Source: Calocera cornea HHB12733
Lineage: Eukaryota > Basidiomycota > Dacrymycetes > Dacrymycetales > Dacrymycetaceae
Reading direction: 5' to 3'
Assembly: GCA_001632435.1 (NCBI GenBank)
Contig: KV424025.1
Location: 41,561 to 105,560 of the forward strand
DNA length: 64,000 bases
Shown: piece by piece, positions 22,930 through 33,069 of the stretch
How positions within the stretch are numbered: the stretch's first letter is position 1
Layout: the number at the start of each line of letters is the position of its first letter
Position numbers and translations under genes: made by a program
The notes under the pieces: generated by a model
Seen by the model: only the letters and a program-made list of their open reading frames with translations
Database searches by the model: none
What the model was told of the DNA's origin: nothing

Positions 22930-24477
22930 ATGAACTACAGCACACCTTATGTGAACTACACGCTCCCTGTTGGCTATCCTGGTACTCTCGCAGACTATGT
23001 TCAATCTATCTGTGAGTCATGCGTGTATAGCAAGTTCCAGAGCTGTGCTCACGAGTAGTTCTAGTTAATGCGGGTTACCTCGATGTCGTCGCTACTGCGA
23101 TGATTCTGTTCGACACTGTCATTGTTATTGGCGATGAGATCCAGCTCGTTTGGCGTGGGCGATGGGGAATACCAACAATAGTCTATCTGCTCAATCACTA
23201 CGGCATCCTCTTCCAAGCCGTTCTGAACCAAGTCGCTGTCAATGATGTCTATCTTTCGCAAGACCACTGCTTACAATGGAACTTGGCGAGCAATTGGTTT
23301 ATTCCGATCGTTATGATGTTTGTTGAGGGTGCGTACTATCACCGAATGACCTTTCACCCTCTTGACTCCCCTCCAGCTATGCTTGTGCTCCGTGTGACGG
23401 CTCTCTACCAGAACAGCTTTTACGTGTCTATTTCTATATGGAGCTTGTACACCATCTGTGTTGGAATAATGTTCCTCTTGACTGGCATGCTTCTTGCTGG
23501 GGTTGGACGTAGGGCTTGCTCTCTGTCGTTTGGACTGATCTGAATGCATGCATACAGCATTTGGAAGCGCGGACGGGAGTGTCCTAGCCTGCGACATCAG
23601 ACGTACGTACCTGCGCTACTTTCCTGCAAAGCCTGCTCATCCACTTCCAAGAGCTCGGCGAGAAGTACGTGCTTTCTACGCGCCACACTATGTATGCACC
23701 GAAGTTGACTGGTCTCAGCTTGTTCTACACATTATGGATACCGAGCTTGGTCCTGGAAACAGTCCTCGTGTTGATGACGTTCTGGAAGGGGCTCCTTCAT
23801 CGCCGTAGTGGAGTAAACACCCCTTTACTCACAGTTCTTGAGAGAGAGTGAGTTGCCTCAGCTTGCACCTTCGCGCGCTGCTGATTTGGGCTCTTCAGTG
23901 GATTCATGTATTTCTTCAGTCCGTCATTCACCTGTGCCATTCCACATGCTAGCTGACATGGGAATAAAGTCGTATTCGGCGTTATGGCTGGCAACCTTGC
24001 CATCTGCATGACCGTCCAGGTGAGGACCGTTTTACTAGTCTTTGTTACATATCTGAAAGTGATCCCCAGGACGTGTACTATGCACTAGTTTCGCAGTAAG
24101 AGTCACTTCACATGTTGCAGCCCTGTCTTGACAGTATCTATCTCGACCAGCCGCCTAACGCTCTGTATATCGTCCATTTTGTCGTCAAGGTGCGTGACAC
24201 CCACTGGCTCTGATGCACTGCACTGACGCAATGGTCGGCCAGATTATTCCTGCACCTGCGCAAGACTGCGTACAGCTCACAAGGAGCATACAACACCGAT
24301 ATCTCGAAAGAGGCACCGCCTTCGCTTGTAGAAACGCAGCTGAGCGAGCCGCTGTCCGGCTGGCTCGATTATCACGAGCGCAACGGGTATGACACGGAAG
24401 AAGAGATCGCCCACCCGGGGACGGTGGGTGCAACGGACAATAACGATGAGAAGAGCAGTATTGGGAAGGCGGAGTAG
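22930..24477 (+). CDS. DUF6533 domain membrane protein (divergent member)
   Basis: Exon 1 (22930-23012) encodes a short, probably extracellular N-terminus with NYT and NYS glycosylation sites. The splice to about 23060 gives the DUF6533 signature YLDVVATAMILFDTVIVIG then DEIQLVWRGRWG and helix IVYLLNHYGILFQAVLNQ. Later exons encode FIPIVMMFVEAMLVLRVTAL, ICVGIMFLLTGMLLAG, and an exon at 24240-24477 whose tail contains LRKTAYSSQGAYN and LSGWLDYHERNGYDTEEE. The tail shares nothing with the RRRW tail of the 0-14 kb group, so this belongs to another DUF6533 subfamily. Six or more introns are present and the middle junctions are approximate. It looks functional; the substrate or signal is unknown. 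Confidence 0.78.
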
Positions 24478-24691
24478 AGGGCTACAATGTCCGATAAGAT
24501 AGCTTGTTCAACCGAGCTAAAGCGCTTTAGCATATGGATTCCAATATCGTACTGTTATGTGAGATACTGTTCAACCAGATGATTCGCCTGCTCCGGCCCG
24601 ACTATTAGGCGCTCGTGTTATGTAATGCACCCGTTCATATCTGTTGCTGGCCCGATGTGGCCGTGGGTCACCTCATCCCTCGCGTCGTCCC

Positions 24692-25557
24692 ATGGCCGCC
24701 ATCAAGCGCTTCACACAGAGGGTAGTCGTAATCACTTGCGTCTACATGCGAAGGATCTGAGTGTGTTCGTAGGTGTGGAAGTCGTTCCTTGAGAATGCAG
24801 GTGCGCACATCGCCCGCGCGGGCACGATACAGTCTGACCTTGTCGGCAGGGCATGACGCGAACATCGTTCCGAACGTACGCTCTTCCGTGTATACGAAGA
24901 TGGGATATCGTCTGAATATGCGGTAGCTTGTCTTCGAATCGGCCAAGCCGAACGAGGTAGTGGCGACGCTCAAGCTAGAGCGCAAGCATCGTACGTCCCC
25001 CCTTCCTCCTGCTCGAGACAATTTCACGCAACCATTCCGAAGTAAACAGGAACATGGTATGCACCCCCGACCTGCAATCTGCTCAGACACACTCTCTGAT
25101 GCACCGCTGTGACAGACGATGCACGGCGGGGTGATCCTCTCGCTGACCGACACGCTCGGCTCGATGGCGCTGACGACGCGCGGGCTCTGGCAGACGGGGG
25201 TGAGCGTCGACATCCACACGTCGTTCCTGCGGCCGGCGGGCGTGGAGGGGGAGGTAGTGAGGGCGGTCGCGACGGTGGAGTCGTATGGTGCGCCCTGGCT
25301 GCACATCTTCCGTATGGACAAAGGCTGATGATGGAGCAGGGAAGACGCTCGCGAGCACCCGGGTGGACTTCTTCAACGCCCAGGGGAAGCTGGCCGCTTT
25401 CGGGAGTACATCACCCCTTGCCCACCTGTCCCTTGCCCTCTCTTACTCACTCCCGTTCGCAGGCCACACAAAGTTCATCGGTGCCTCCTTATCGAGCGAG
25501 AGAAACGTAAAGTTCTCGGAGGACGGCGAGTCGATCGTAGAAGGCAAGGACGAATAG
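24692..25557 (+). CDS. Hotdog-fold acyl-CoA thioesterase (ACOT13/PaaI-like)
   Basis: Eight exons all close in phase: 24692-24721, 24773-24800, 24850-24875, 24927-24990, 25043-25056, 25116-25287, 25340-25405 and 25463-25557. They give a 164-residue single 4HBT domain, the usual size for this family, which hydrolyses acyl-CoA thioesters as a homotetramer. The core motif reads HLNRNMTMHGGVILSLTDTL, where HGG and the following Asp form the catalytic loop. Next come GVSVDIHTSFLRPAGVEGEV and a last strand HTKFIGASLS. Exon 5 is a 14 nt micro-exon encoding LNRNM, immediately before the catalytic loop. The N-terminus MAAIKRFTQRVWKSFLENAG has no clear targeting signal. Confidence 0.88.
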
Positions 25558-26158
25558 AGCTGCTTCGTCTGTGCTCAATCTCGTCCCCGCCGGTGGGCCG
25601 TAATGTTGATGAATACTGGACAATTGTTCTGGCACCTACTGCTGCTGCCGCTGCTATTCCAGCATCAGATGGCTGGTCGTCGAGCGGTGCCTGCATTCCC
25701 AGACCTGCAAGCAACGAGGGACGCTACGCCCGCGCTAGCAATCAGCACCGTGTGCTTCAATCCCAGTCCACCGGCGCAGTGGCCCAACGGGCTCGCGCTC
25801 TCGCCGTCAATCCTGTGCCCCTCGGCCGTGCGCCCCGGGACCTAGTGCACCCCCACCTGTGCATGTTGCTCAAGTTGGAAGCGGCATTGATTCACTCAGT
25901 GCGACCCTGCACTGGCCTACAACGGACAGGACGCGCTAAACTTCTGCATCTTGAGGTGGTCATGTGCGGTCGCGCTAAGCCCTGCGCGAGCTGGGATAAG
26001 ACTGTTGCATATAAGTAATGTAAGCATACGTCTCATCAACCCACAACAGCCCACCAGCCCACCAGCCCACCAGCCCACCAGCCCACCAGCCCACCAGCCC
26101 GCCCATCCAACCCATCCATTCAGTCCGTCCATCCGCACAAGCAGCGCAGCAGTATAGC
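25558..26158. other. Intergenic
   Basis: 3' flank of the thioesterase gene and promoter of the small secreted protein gene. A short tandem repeat lies at its right side. No gene is seen. Confidence 0.4.
26050..26098 (+). repeat. 8-bp tandem repeat CCCACCAG x6
   Basis: Six uninterrupted copies of CCCACCAG, then a degenerate CCCG unit. It lies 60-110 bp before the ATG at 26159, so it is probably in the promoter or leader of that gene. Pyrimidine/CA-rich microsatellites of this kind change copy number easily. Confidence 0.9.
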
Positions 26159-26482
26159 ATGCGCCCCAGCCCGCTCCTCGTCCTCCTGCTCAGCACCTCC
26201 GCGCTCGCCGCCACTACTACCACCACTGGCTCGCAGGGCATCCTCTCCCGGATCAGGGGCGCCGTCGCGAATGCGTGGTGCAACGGCGCCCCTTGCTCGG
26301 GCTTCTTCGTCCAGCCCCCAGAGCCGGTCGTGCCTGCCCCGGCCAGGCCAGGAGAGGGAGACGGAGCGTCCTTGCGAGCACCTCACGAGGGGAAGGACGG
26401 CGGGCGTGGTGGTACGGTGGGCGGGGATGAGACGGGTGGCGTAGAGGCACCTGCGGCTGCGCAGGGGAGGGGCGAGCTCTGA
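26159..26482 (+). CDS. Small secreted protein, 107 aa
   Basis: Single-exon frame with a clear signal peptide (MRPSPLLVLLLSTSALAATT). It is followed by a short segment with two cysteines (ANAWCNGAPCSGFFVQP) and a Pro/Gly/Glu-rich disordered C-terminus. There is no known domain. The cysteine pair and aromatic patch sit right after the Thr-rich cleavage region. It converges with the CYSTM gene and belongs to a group of three tiny genes in 2.3 kb. Codon use is GC-rich like its neighbours. Support is the signal peptide and the start context only. Confidence 0.55.
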   Translation: MRPSPLLVLLLSTSALAATTTTTGSQGILSRIRGAVANAWCNGAPCSGFFVQPPEPVVPAPARPGEGDGASLRAPHEGKDGGRGGTVGGDETGGVEAPAAAQGRGEL

Positions 26483-26751
26483 TGGGGAGACTTGGTTTCT
26501 TTCAGCGGGACAGGAACACGGGCTGGGAGCACAAAAACGTTGATTGGCACACTCGCGCTCGGCGCGGGCCGTTCGTAGCAATTGAAGCGGATAGATACAG
26601 CGGAGAGCGTATTAATTTCGCAAGATGGGAAAATGAGAAGTGTCCGTCCGCGTGTGCGCCGAAGCCACAAGACGGGAGTCGGGAGGGAAGACGGGAGAAG
26701 AGACGCGTCGGACGCGAGTAGTGAGCAGAGCGCGAGGAGGCGAGGATGCGT

Positions 26752-27184
26752 TTAGCAGCCGGCCATCTCGCACGGGCAGCCTGGGAGGCGTTAGCCACTG
26801 AAGACAGCGGAGCAGGAAGTAAAGGGGGGGCGTACAGACGATGTCGGCGAAGCACTCGCAGAGTCCCTTGCAGCACTCGAAGCAGAGGAAGCACTCGACG
26901 AGGCCCATGCAGCAGTCGCGGCCTGTTCGGTTGCGCATATATCAGCGCCGGGTACGGAGGGGGACGGGGAGGGGGACGCACCGGCTCCGCCACCGCGCAG
27001 GCGCATGACCCAGGACTGCTTCTGCTCCTGCTTCTGCTCGACGGGGGCGACTGCGGGTCGAGAACACAGACGATAAGCCCGTTTTCCACGCGATGGGGAG
27101 GGGGAGGGGGAGGGGGAGGGGAAGCGCACCTGTCATCTGCTGGCCGTTGGCCTGGGGCTGCATCTGGATCACCTGGTCGGCCAT
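26752..27184 (-). CDS. CYSTM (cysteine-rich transmembrane module) protein
   Basis: Four exons close in phase: 27184-27130, 27050-26982, 26922-26836 and 26780-26752, giving 79 residues. A Gln-rich N-terminus (MADQVIQMQPQANGQQM, QKQEQKQSW) precedes the module DCCMGLVECFLCFECCKGLC, which continues ECFADIVCCPCEMAGC to the stop. This is the hallmark of CYSTM proteins, small tail-anchored stress-associated membrane proteins found across eukaryotes. The last exon is only 29 nt and supplies the CPCEMAGC end. Without it the frame runs on into unrelated sequence. The 79 nt first intron contains a strong C-rich/G-rich tract. Confidence 0.85.
27092..27121 (+). other. G-quadruplex-prone tract in intron 1 of the CYSTM gene
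   Basis: Five runs of 4-5 G separated by single A on the plus strand, opposite the coding strand. The pattern fits a four-layer intramolecular quadruplex. On the transcript it is a C/U-rich tract next to the 5' splice site. Confidence 0.7.
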
Positions 27185-27297
27185 TGGATTTTTTTGTTTG
27201 AGTGGGTAAAGGGGTAGGGGATGGGACAGGGCAGAAGAGGTGGACGAGGAGGGCAGAGGATAAGGCAGGGGGGCACGTTGACAGGCCGCGGGGGGTC

Positions 27298-27306
27298 TTA
27301 TATCCC
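27298..27306 (-). promoter_or_regulatory. TATA box of the CYSTM gene
   Basis: The minus strand reads GATATAAGA about 115 nt before the ATG at 27184. Spacing suits a core promoter. Confidence 0.45.
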
Positions 27307-28238
27307 CCGTGTCAGAGGGTTCGGTGTGCCCGCATGTGGTCCCCTACTAACGTGGTGCCCATAATTTGCGGCCGGCCGCTCAGAGCCCGCTCACAGCGCA
27401 CCGAGGAAGCGTCAGGGCCCGCCGTTGCCCCGGCCGCTGCGGACGTGCAGGCAGAGCGACGTCATGGAGACGTCAACGCTTCTGCCGTTGGTGGATGCAT
27501 TTAGAAGCCGGGTGGCCAAAAATAGAGTAGGTGGGCGGGAGCGGTTGGGGTGCAAGGCGGAGGCATTGGGGTGACGCGCGATAAAGGGTTGGCTTGGCTG
27601 CTCTCTCTCTTTACGCGGATGTCCTCCTCCCTTCGCACACCCTTGCTCGTTGTCCGATGTCAATTGCATGAGCCTGCACGACATCTATTGGACCACGATG
27701 AGGAGGTACACGAGTGAAGATGGTCATCCACACCCTGTAACTGTCGTTTTGGACCTCGCAGCACCCACAGGACTCACCCACACCCCCTCCATGCGCTTTA
27801 TTACGTCCTGCATACGTCTCTGCCTTCTTTTCTCAAGCTCTACACTCTCTTCTCCCCCGGAACACAGACTCGGACGTCCTCTATGTGCTTCCCTACCCAA
27901 CCGCCTGCCTTCCCTCCCGATAAACTCGGTCTTCGTTTGCCTCAGCCGGGTATCTGCGTTCTCTGCTCAGCCAAGTTCGGCCCTCTCTCTGCTACCTTCT
28001 CCTGTTTGGAAGTAGGCGGGGTGATAGGGACTATTCTTGTCAGACTCCGCTCGATCAGACTCGCTGTTCGGCTCGATGCTCTGTCGCGCATGGATGGGAG
28101 CATAAACAGCACTCAGATACACTCGGCAAGTACAAGAACGCCACAACACTAATTGCTGTCTGCTTTCTATATCAGTCTCGCACCACCTCTGGCTCCCTCA
28201 AATACACAATACGCTACTATTCGACACCCCAATCATCT
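27307..28238. other. Intergenic
   Basis: No gene is supported. It contains a T/C-rich stretch (27800-27880). The short open frames lack domains and codon bias. Confidence 0.4.
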
Positions 28239-28457
28239 CTAGATAGGACTGCACTTGTTCCCATCCGAGCATGTCGCCTTCTTCTCCACCCGCGGCGCCT
28301 CCTCTTCGCGGCGGATCGGCGAGCACTTGTTCCCGTCCGAGCATGTCGCCGGGCCCCGCTGCTGGACTCCGAGCTGCTGCATCTGCTGGGCGGGGATCGG
28401 ATTGGCCAGGGCGCTCGTGAGAAGGAGGGTGGAGGCGAGCACGGTGGTGGGCTTCAT
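28239..28457 (-). CDS. Secreted repeat-peptide precursor (KEX2-type), 72 aa
   Basis: Single-exon frame of 72 residues. A signal peptide (MKPTTVLASTLLLTSALA) ends before NPIPAQQMQQLGVQQR. Then come two identical 12-residue units, ATCSDGNKCSPI, the second ending exactly at the stop codon. Unit 1 is followed by RR and unit 2 is preceded by KK, with an acidic spacer (EEEAPRVE) between them. This is the plan of fungal KEX2-processed repeat proteins, where dibasic sites release repeated short peptides in the Golgi (alpha-pheromone and dikaritin precursors share it). Each unit has two Cys five residues apart, allowing a small disulfide ring. No UstY-type (DUF3328) maturation gene is seen nearby. Processing is inferred. 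Confidence 0.75.
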   Translation of the reverse strand: MKPTTVLASTLLLTSALANPIPAQQMQQLGVQQRGPATCSDGNKCSPIRREEEAPRVEKKATCSDGNKCSPI

Positions 28458-28505
28458 CGTTGATCGTTTGTTGTTTGTTGCTTGTTGTTTGTTGTTTGTT
28501 GTTTG
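28458..28505 (-). promoter_or_regulatory. CAA/CAAA-rich 5' leader
   Basis: The minus strand directly before the ATG at 28457 is built of repeated CAAACAA units with almost no G. Such unstructured A/C leaders are typical of efficiently translated fungal mRNAs. This supports the start and suggests high expression. Confidence 0.6.
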
Positions 28506-28748
28506 GCGCGGCGAATACTGGAGGGTGGGAGAGCGGCGCCGGTACTGGGAGGACGGGGAGGTACCGGTAAAGTGTGGGCGATTACAAGGGTGGTAGGGTA
28601 CGGATTAGAGAGGTATAATGTAGGACGGTGCAGCAAGATATGTTCGAAAAGAAGCTCGAGGGCGATTAGAGGTGTTAGTTGGCTATGTGCCGAAGAAGTG
28701 TGTGTGTGTGTACGTCGCTTGCTACCCTCTCCGGCCGCTGGACGATGC

Positions 28749-28757
28749 TTATATACT
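28749..28757 (-). promoter_or_regulatory. Candidate TATA box
   Basis: The minus strand reads GTATATAAGC about 290 nt before the ATG at 28457. It is a good match but rather far, so the leader would be long or contain an intron. Confidence 0.35.
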
Positions 28758-28837
28758 CCCCCGAACCCGGTGCTTCTGGGCAGTCCGACTCAGCAGGACG
28801 TTGAACCTCACCCAATGCCAGATGCTTCAGCACCGTC

Positions 28838-28872
28838 CATCGCACATCGCACATCGCACATCGCACATCGTA
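28838..28872 (+). repeat. 7-bp tandem repeat (CATCGCA)n
   Basis: Four to five near-perfect copies of CATCGCA. It is a simple sequence repeat in the interval upstream of the repeat-peptide gene. Confidence 0.8.
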
Positions 28873-29978
28873 CATTGTCAGCGTGCACCGCACTAGCCAG
28901 GCGGACCTCGCGCGCCCGTCACTCCCGACCCGTGGGCCGTCAGAGCGCCCTTCCCTCGCTCCCTCCGTCCCTCCCTCACTCAGTCCCACCGCGCAGATCT
29001 TCGGCCCGGTACCGTACCGTCCAGCGCACGCAAAGCGCTGCGAGCCGTCCTTCTGGTATGCAGCATCCAGCGCTATAGCGACCAATTCCAGTCGTCGGCA
29101 GTGAGGATCTCCGGCAGGCCCGGACGGGAGCCCGTCAGTACAGGCTCGAGTCGGCAGTCGGCGGTCGGCGGTCCACCGCGTCGGACTCATGCTCCTCACC
29201 CGCCACACAATCAGTGACCTCCCCCTGCTACGCGGCACTGCTCTGGAGCGGGTAGTCACAACGCCTTGCCCCGACGAGGGTGAGCACTGCTGCGTGCGCT
29301 GCAGCCGAGCGCGATTGAGGGATCACGTGACCAAGGCGGACGGGTTATCAGAACCCCGAAGCGCGTGCCAGGCAGGGTTGATGGACTGACTCATGATGGA
29401 CTGCACTGATGAAAAAGCTGATGATGAGGGCGCGGCGGGCTCAGCCTTTGGCCGATCTTCGCGCATGGCCAGGTCACGGTACGCAGGGACCCACGGTAAG
29501 CACTTACTTCTCGCATCCTTGATTTGTTACCATGTACTCAGGACTCGGGACTCGGACTCGGGGCGATCAGACGCTCTGACGACGATGCACGCCTGCACCG
29601 GTGCCGCTGCGCTGTAGTGCCCTCCTAGCGGATCTTCGCCGGCGGGTGTGATGGATAAAGCACTGGTGCGACGCGGGCATCAGCAAAGGTCCGGCTGGTG
29701 AGTGGGTGTGAGAGGACCCACTGGGCCGGAGGTGTGGATTTCGAGATCTTGGGTCGGGTGCGTCTGTTCGTCAGTAAACATGGTGTACACCGCGCCGGCG
29801 TGTGCGATGTCGTATTGCCCTCTCATCGTCCTTACGTTCACACCGAGCTCATCGTGGTTATTGCATTTATTAGTGTTTTAGATGGTTATGCTTGGTTACT
29901 GCGATTGTACAGTTGCGCACGCGAAAAAAAAAGAGAGAAAAGGAATCTATCGACATACGCTCCGTGCCAGTCCGTCCA
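28873..29978. other. Intergenic
   Basis: Lies between the repeat-peptide gene and the 3' end of the MFS gene. No domain or sustained coding bias was found on either strand. Confidence 0.4.
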
Positions 29979-31862
29979 TTATACCGTCTCCTGCGACTTT
30001 TCCTGCGCCGAGTGCCGCATGTCCGTAAGCGTCCGCACGTCGTCCTCCGCATCGTCGTACGTGGCGAAGCTCGAGTACTTGCGGATGGCCGCGCCCTTGA
30101 AGTAGAAGACGTAGGGGATGGCGCAGCATGCGAGGCCGATGAAGGCGAGGAGGGTGCCGGCCCACTGGTAGCCGAGGCGGTGGTACATCTGTGTGGTGAA
30201 GAGGACTGCGCATGCGCCCCAGAGGGAGCGGAGGAAGGTCTTGGCGGCGAGGGCGGAGGCGGCCTGCTGCTGGTACGAGTCGACGAGGTAGTTGTTGCAG
30301 GCGTTGTAGAGGAATATGAAGCCGAATCCGACTGGGAAGCCGCCGATCGCCGGGCCGAGCCAGTGCAGGGAAGGGTAGGACGTCCAGGCGAAGATGAAGA
30401 GGCCGACGGGGATGAGCCAGCACGAGACCATCATTGGGATGAGGCGGACCTCGGGCGGCGGGCGCCCGTAGTGCTTGCGCGACATGTAGAGATAGTGCTT
30501 GTTTATCCAGGGGGAGCAGATGGCCGAGGCGACGACGCCGATGGCGAGGGGGATGAACATGAGGCCGGTGATGGAGGCCGAGTAGCCCTTGCCCTCCTGG
30601 TAGACGATCGGGAATGCGACGAAGAACATGTAGAGGAGGCCGTAGAGGACGGACATGTAGAGGGAGAGGAAGAGGACGATGGGCTCGAGGAAGAGGAGCT
30701 GGAAGGGCCGCAGGAGGAAGAGCCGGAGGCGCTCGCCCGTCGGGCGCGGGTCGATCTCCTGCTCGGTCACGTGGCTGTCGTCGCCCGTCTCCTTGCGCAG
30801 CTTCTTGGCGCGCTTGAGCAGGAGCGCCGCGGCGTATGTCTCCGGGACGGTGAAGGTGAGGAGGAGCCAGGCGACGGCGGCGAGGATGAGCTGGATCCAG
30901 TAGAGCCAGCGCCAGCCGCGGTGGTCGGAGAGGAAGCCGCCGACGAGCGGGCCGATCGCTGGGCCGAGGAAGGGCGCAGCGGAGAAGGCGGCCATGGGCA
31001 CGCCGCGCTCCTCGCTCTTCCAGAGGTCGGCGAGCGTGCCGCCGACGAGCGTCATGGGCGCGGAGAAGCAGATGCCGTCGATCGCTCGGGTGACGAGGAG
31101 CGTCTGGATGTTCTTCGCCACCGCGCCGGGGATGGTGAAGATGACGGCGAGGGCGAGGGTGAGGACGTAGATGGGTCGGCGGCCGTACATCTCAGACAGC
31201 GGGGCGAATACGAGAGGACCTGCGACCCCCAATCAGTCACTGGCCGCACAGTGGGAAAAGTAGAACTGCGCACCGACACCGAAACCGATGACGAAGACGG
31301 TGATACTGAGCAATGCGACCTCGTCGCTCACGCCAAACTCCCTGCTGACGCCCGCAAGGTCGGGGGTGATGACGGCGCTCGCGAAGGCGACGGCAAAGCA
31401 GGTGAAGGCGACGACCATGGTGCACCACCACTTGAAGGCCTTGCTCCAGTTCTTCGGGTTCGCCGGGTCGCCCATGGTGAACGTGACGAGCTCGTAGGCC
31501 TTGGGCAGGCCAGAGCGGTGCGAGGGGATCGTGCGGAGGATCTCGCCCGTCTGGGTCTCCTGGGTGAACTCTGCGAGGGCGGCGAGCGCCGCGCTGGACC
31601 CGACCGTGCGGAGAGGCGCGGAGAGCACATCGCCGATGTTGAGGATGTCGTGCGGGAGGGGCTCGGGCTTCGCGTGGTGCAGCGAGAGGCGGCGCTCGGG
31701 GTGCGGGCCCGGTGCGGCGGGGTGCTGTTGTTGTTGTTGCTGCTGGCGCAGGTGGTGCCCGACCGCAATGGTCGCGCTGCGCTGCGGGGCGGGCGCGTGG
31801 TGCTCCGAGGGCTGGTGCTGGGAGTGGAAGCTCTGGCGGCGCGCGGTGTCTGGGGGCGACAT
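29979..31862 (-). CDS. MFS drug:H+ antiporter (DHA1 family)
   Basis: Two exons (31862-31274 and 31219-29979) give 609 residues. A cytoplasmic N-terminus of about 150 residues carries a poly-Gln run (seven CAG/CAA codons). It ends in the family motif [15 protein letters not shown] before helix 1. The MFS signature between helices 2 and 3 reads [20 protein letters not shown], and helix 5 has [18 protein letters not shown], the antiporter motif C of 12-TM drug exporters. It resembles fungal FLU1/TPO-type transporters that export polyamines or drugs at the plasma membrane. The substrate cannot be read from sequence. It is the nearest gene upstream of the repeat-peptide gene, on the same strand, but 1.5 kb away. 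Confidence 0.9.
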
Positions 31863-32007
31863 GCTGGGCTAGGAATTCTTGGGGGAGGGGGTTAGGGTCG
31901 GAAAGCGGCAAGTGGGATTAGGTGGTGTTGGGGGACTAGGGGGTCGGACTGGGAAGGGAATGGGAATGGGGGTGGGAGAGGTGCGTGCCTCCTCCCCCTC
32001 CGGCCGG

Positions 32008-32016
32008 GGTATATAT
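32008..32016 (-). promoter_or_regulatory. TATA box of the MFS gene
   Basis: The minus strand reads ATATATACC about 150 nt before the ATG at 31862, just downstream of GC-rich promoter DNA. Confidence 0.4.
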
Positions 32017-33069
32017 CTGTTTTCGCCTGGACCGCGCCGATCCGCGCACTGGCATCCGGCGGTGAAACATTCACTCCGAGTGCATGCTCGGCCCAGGCTC
32101 CAGGCTCCGGCTGGTCTGCCCTCGAGTCCGAGTCAGGTCAGTGCGATAAAGCATTGGCGGGAGCGGGTGGGGCGGCTGTTGATTGGATTGGCGGAGGGAG
32201 CAGGGTGAGTGGTCGGTGCTGAGTGGGAGCTGGACTGGAGCTGGGCGTAGAGAAGAGGTGGGAGGGCCGGCACTCACTGGGCAGGCCGGGAAGAGCAGGG
32301 TAGGGTCCTCGGTGGCTGAGCACTGCCGGCTATCACCACTCCCGATCGCGATCGGGCCATTCCATTCCGCCTCCGCCCGACCGTCCTTGGGCAAACTGTG
32401 TTGAGCGCAAATGAGGTCATGCTTGGTCAGCTGGAGAGGAAGCCATGGCGGGGAAGGCATTTCCCGATCCAGTCAGCGTGCTGACCCCCCTTGCTTCGGT
32501 TTCCCATAACCAGTATGCAAGGATATCTGCGAAAGCGTCGGCCGGTCAGGTGCAGCTTATCGCCGACGTTGTGGAGGGCGACCGAAGGGTGGCAGAAGCA
32601 GTGAGTGATGCGCGGGTAGGACTTGGCGGCAAGGAGGGGGTCAGCCGCGAGCTGTCCAACCGAGTATTGTGGCCAGGCAGGGACGCCTGGCCACGATCCT
32701 ATCATCTCCGCGGGCCAAACGTCCAATCGGAGCATCCCGGCTGCTCGCCCTGCAGGCGCAGGGCGAGCCCCTCCCATGTCTGAGAAGCACGTGCGCACCG
32801 CCACCGAGCGGTTCGCCACTAAGGGCGATTACGTAGCCAGGGTTCTCCCCGCTCGGGCGTGCCATCCCTCTACCACTGTCAGCTCCCCACCAGCCCGGCG
32901 CGCCCGCTCACTGAGCACCGCTGACTCGCCCCTCCCATCGCACGAAAACCTTCGCGGGCCCCTCCCCAAAAGGCGCACAACGCCGGCCGGGTATCGATCG
33001 TCCCCTGCCGATCCGCGTGGCACCGGCCAATAGAACCGGCATACCGAGGGACCGGCGTAGTGTCGCCAG
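32017..33069. other. Divergent intergenic region
   Basis: Holds the promoters of the MFS gene (minus) and the adaptin-binding protein gene (plus). Open frames here have no recognisable content. Confidence 0.4.

Noticed and set aside
28239..31862. Repeat-peptide gene and MFS transporter as a biosynthetic cluster
   Set aside because: They share a strand, but 1.5 kb lies between them and no UstY-like oxidase, methyltransferase, peptidase or P450 is present. The transporter looks like a general DHA1 exporter.
29892..31895. 667-residue plus-strand open frame
   Set aside because: It is the antisense shadow of the MFS transporter gene, whose helices, MFS signature and splice junctions are clear on the minus strand.
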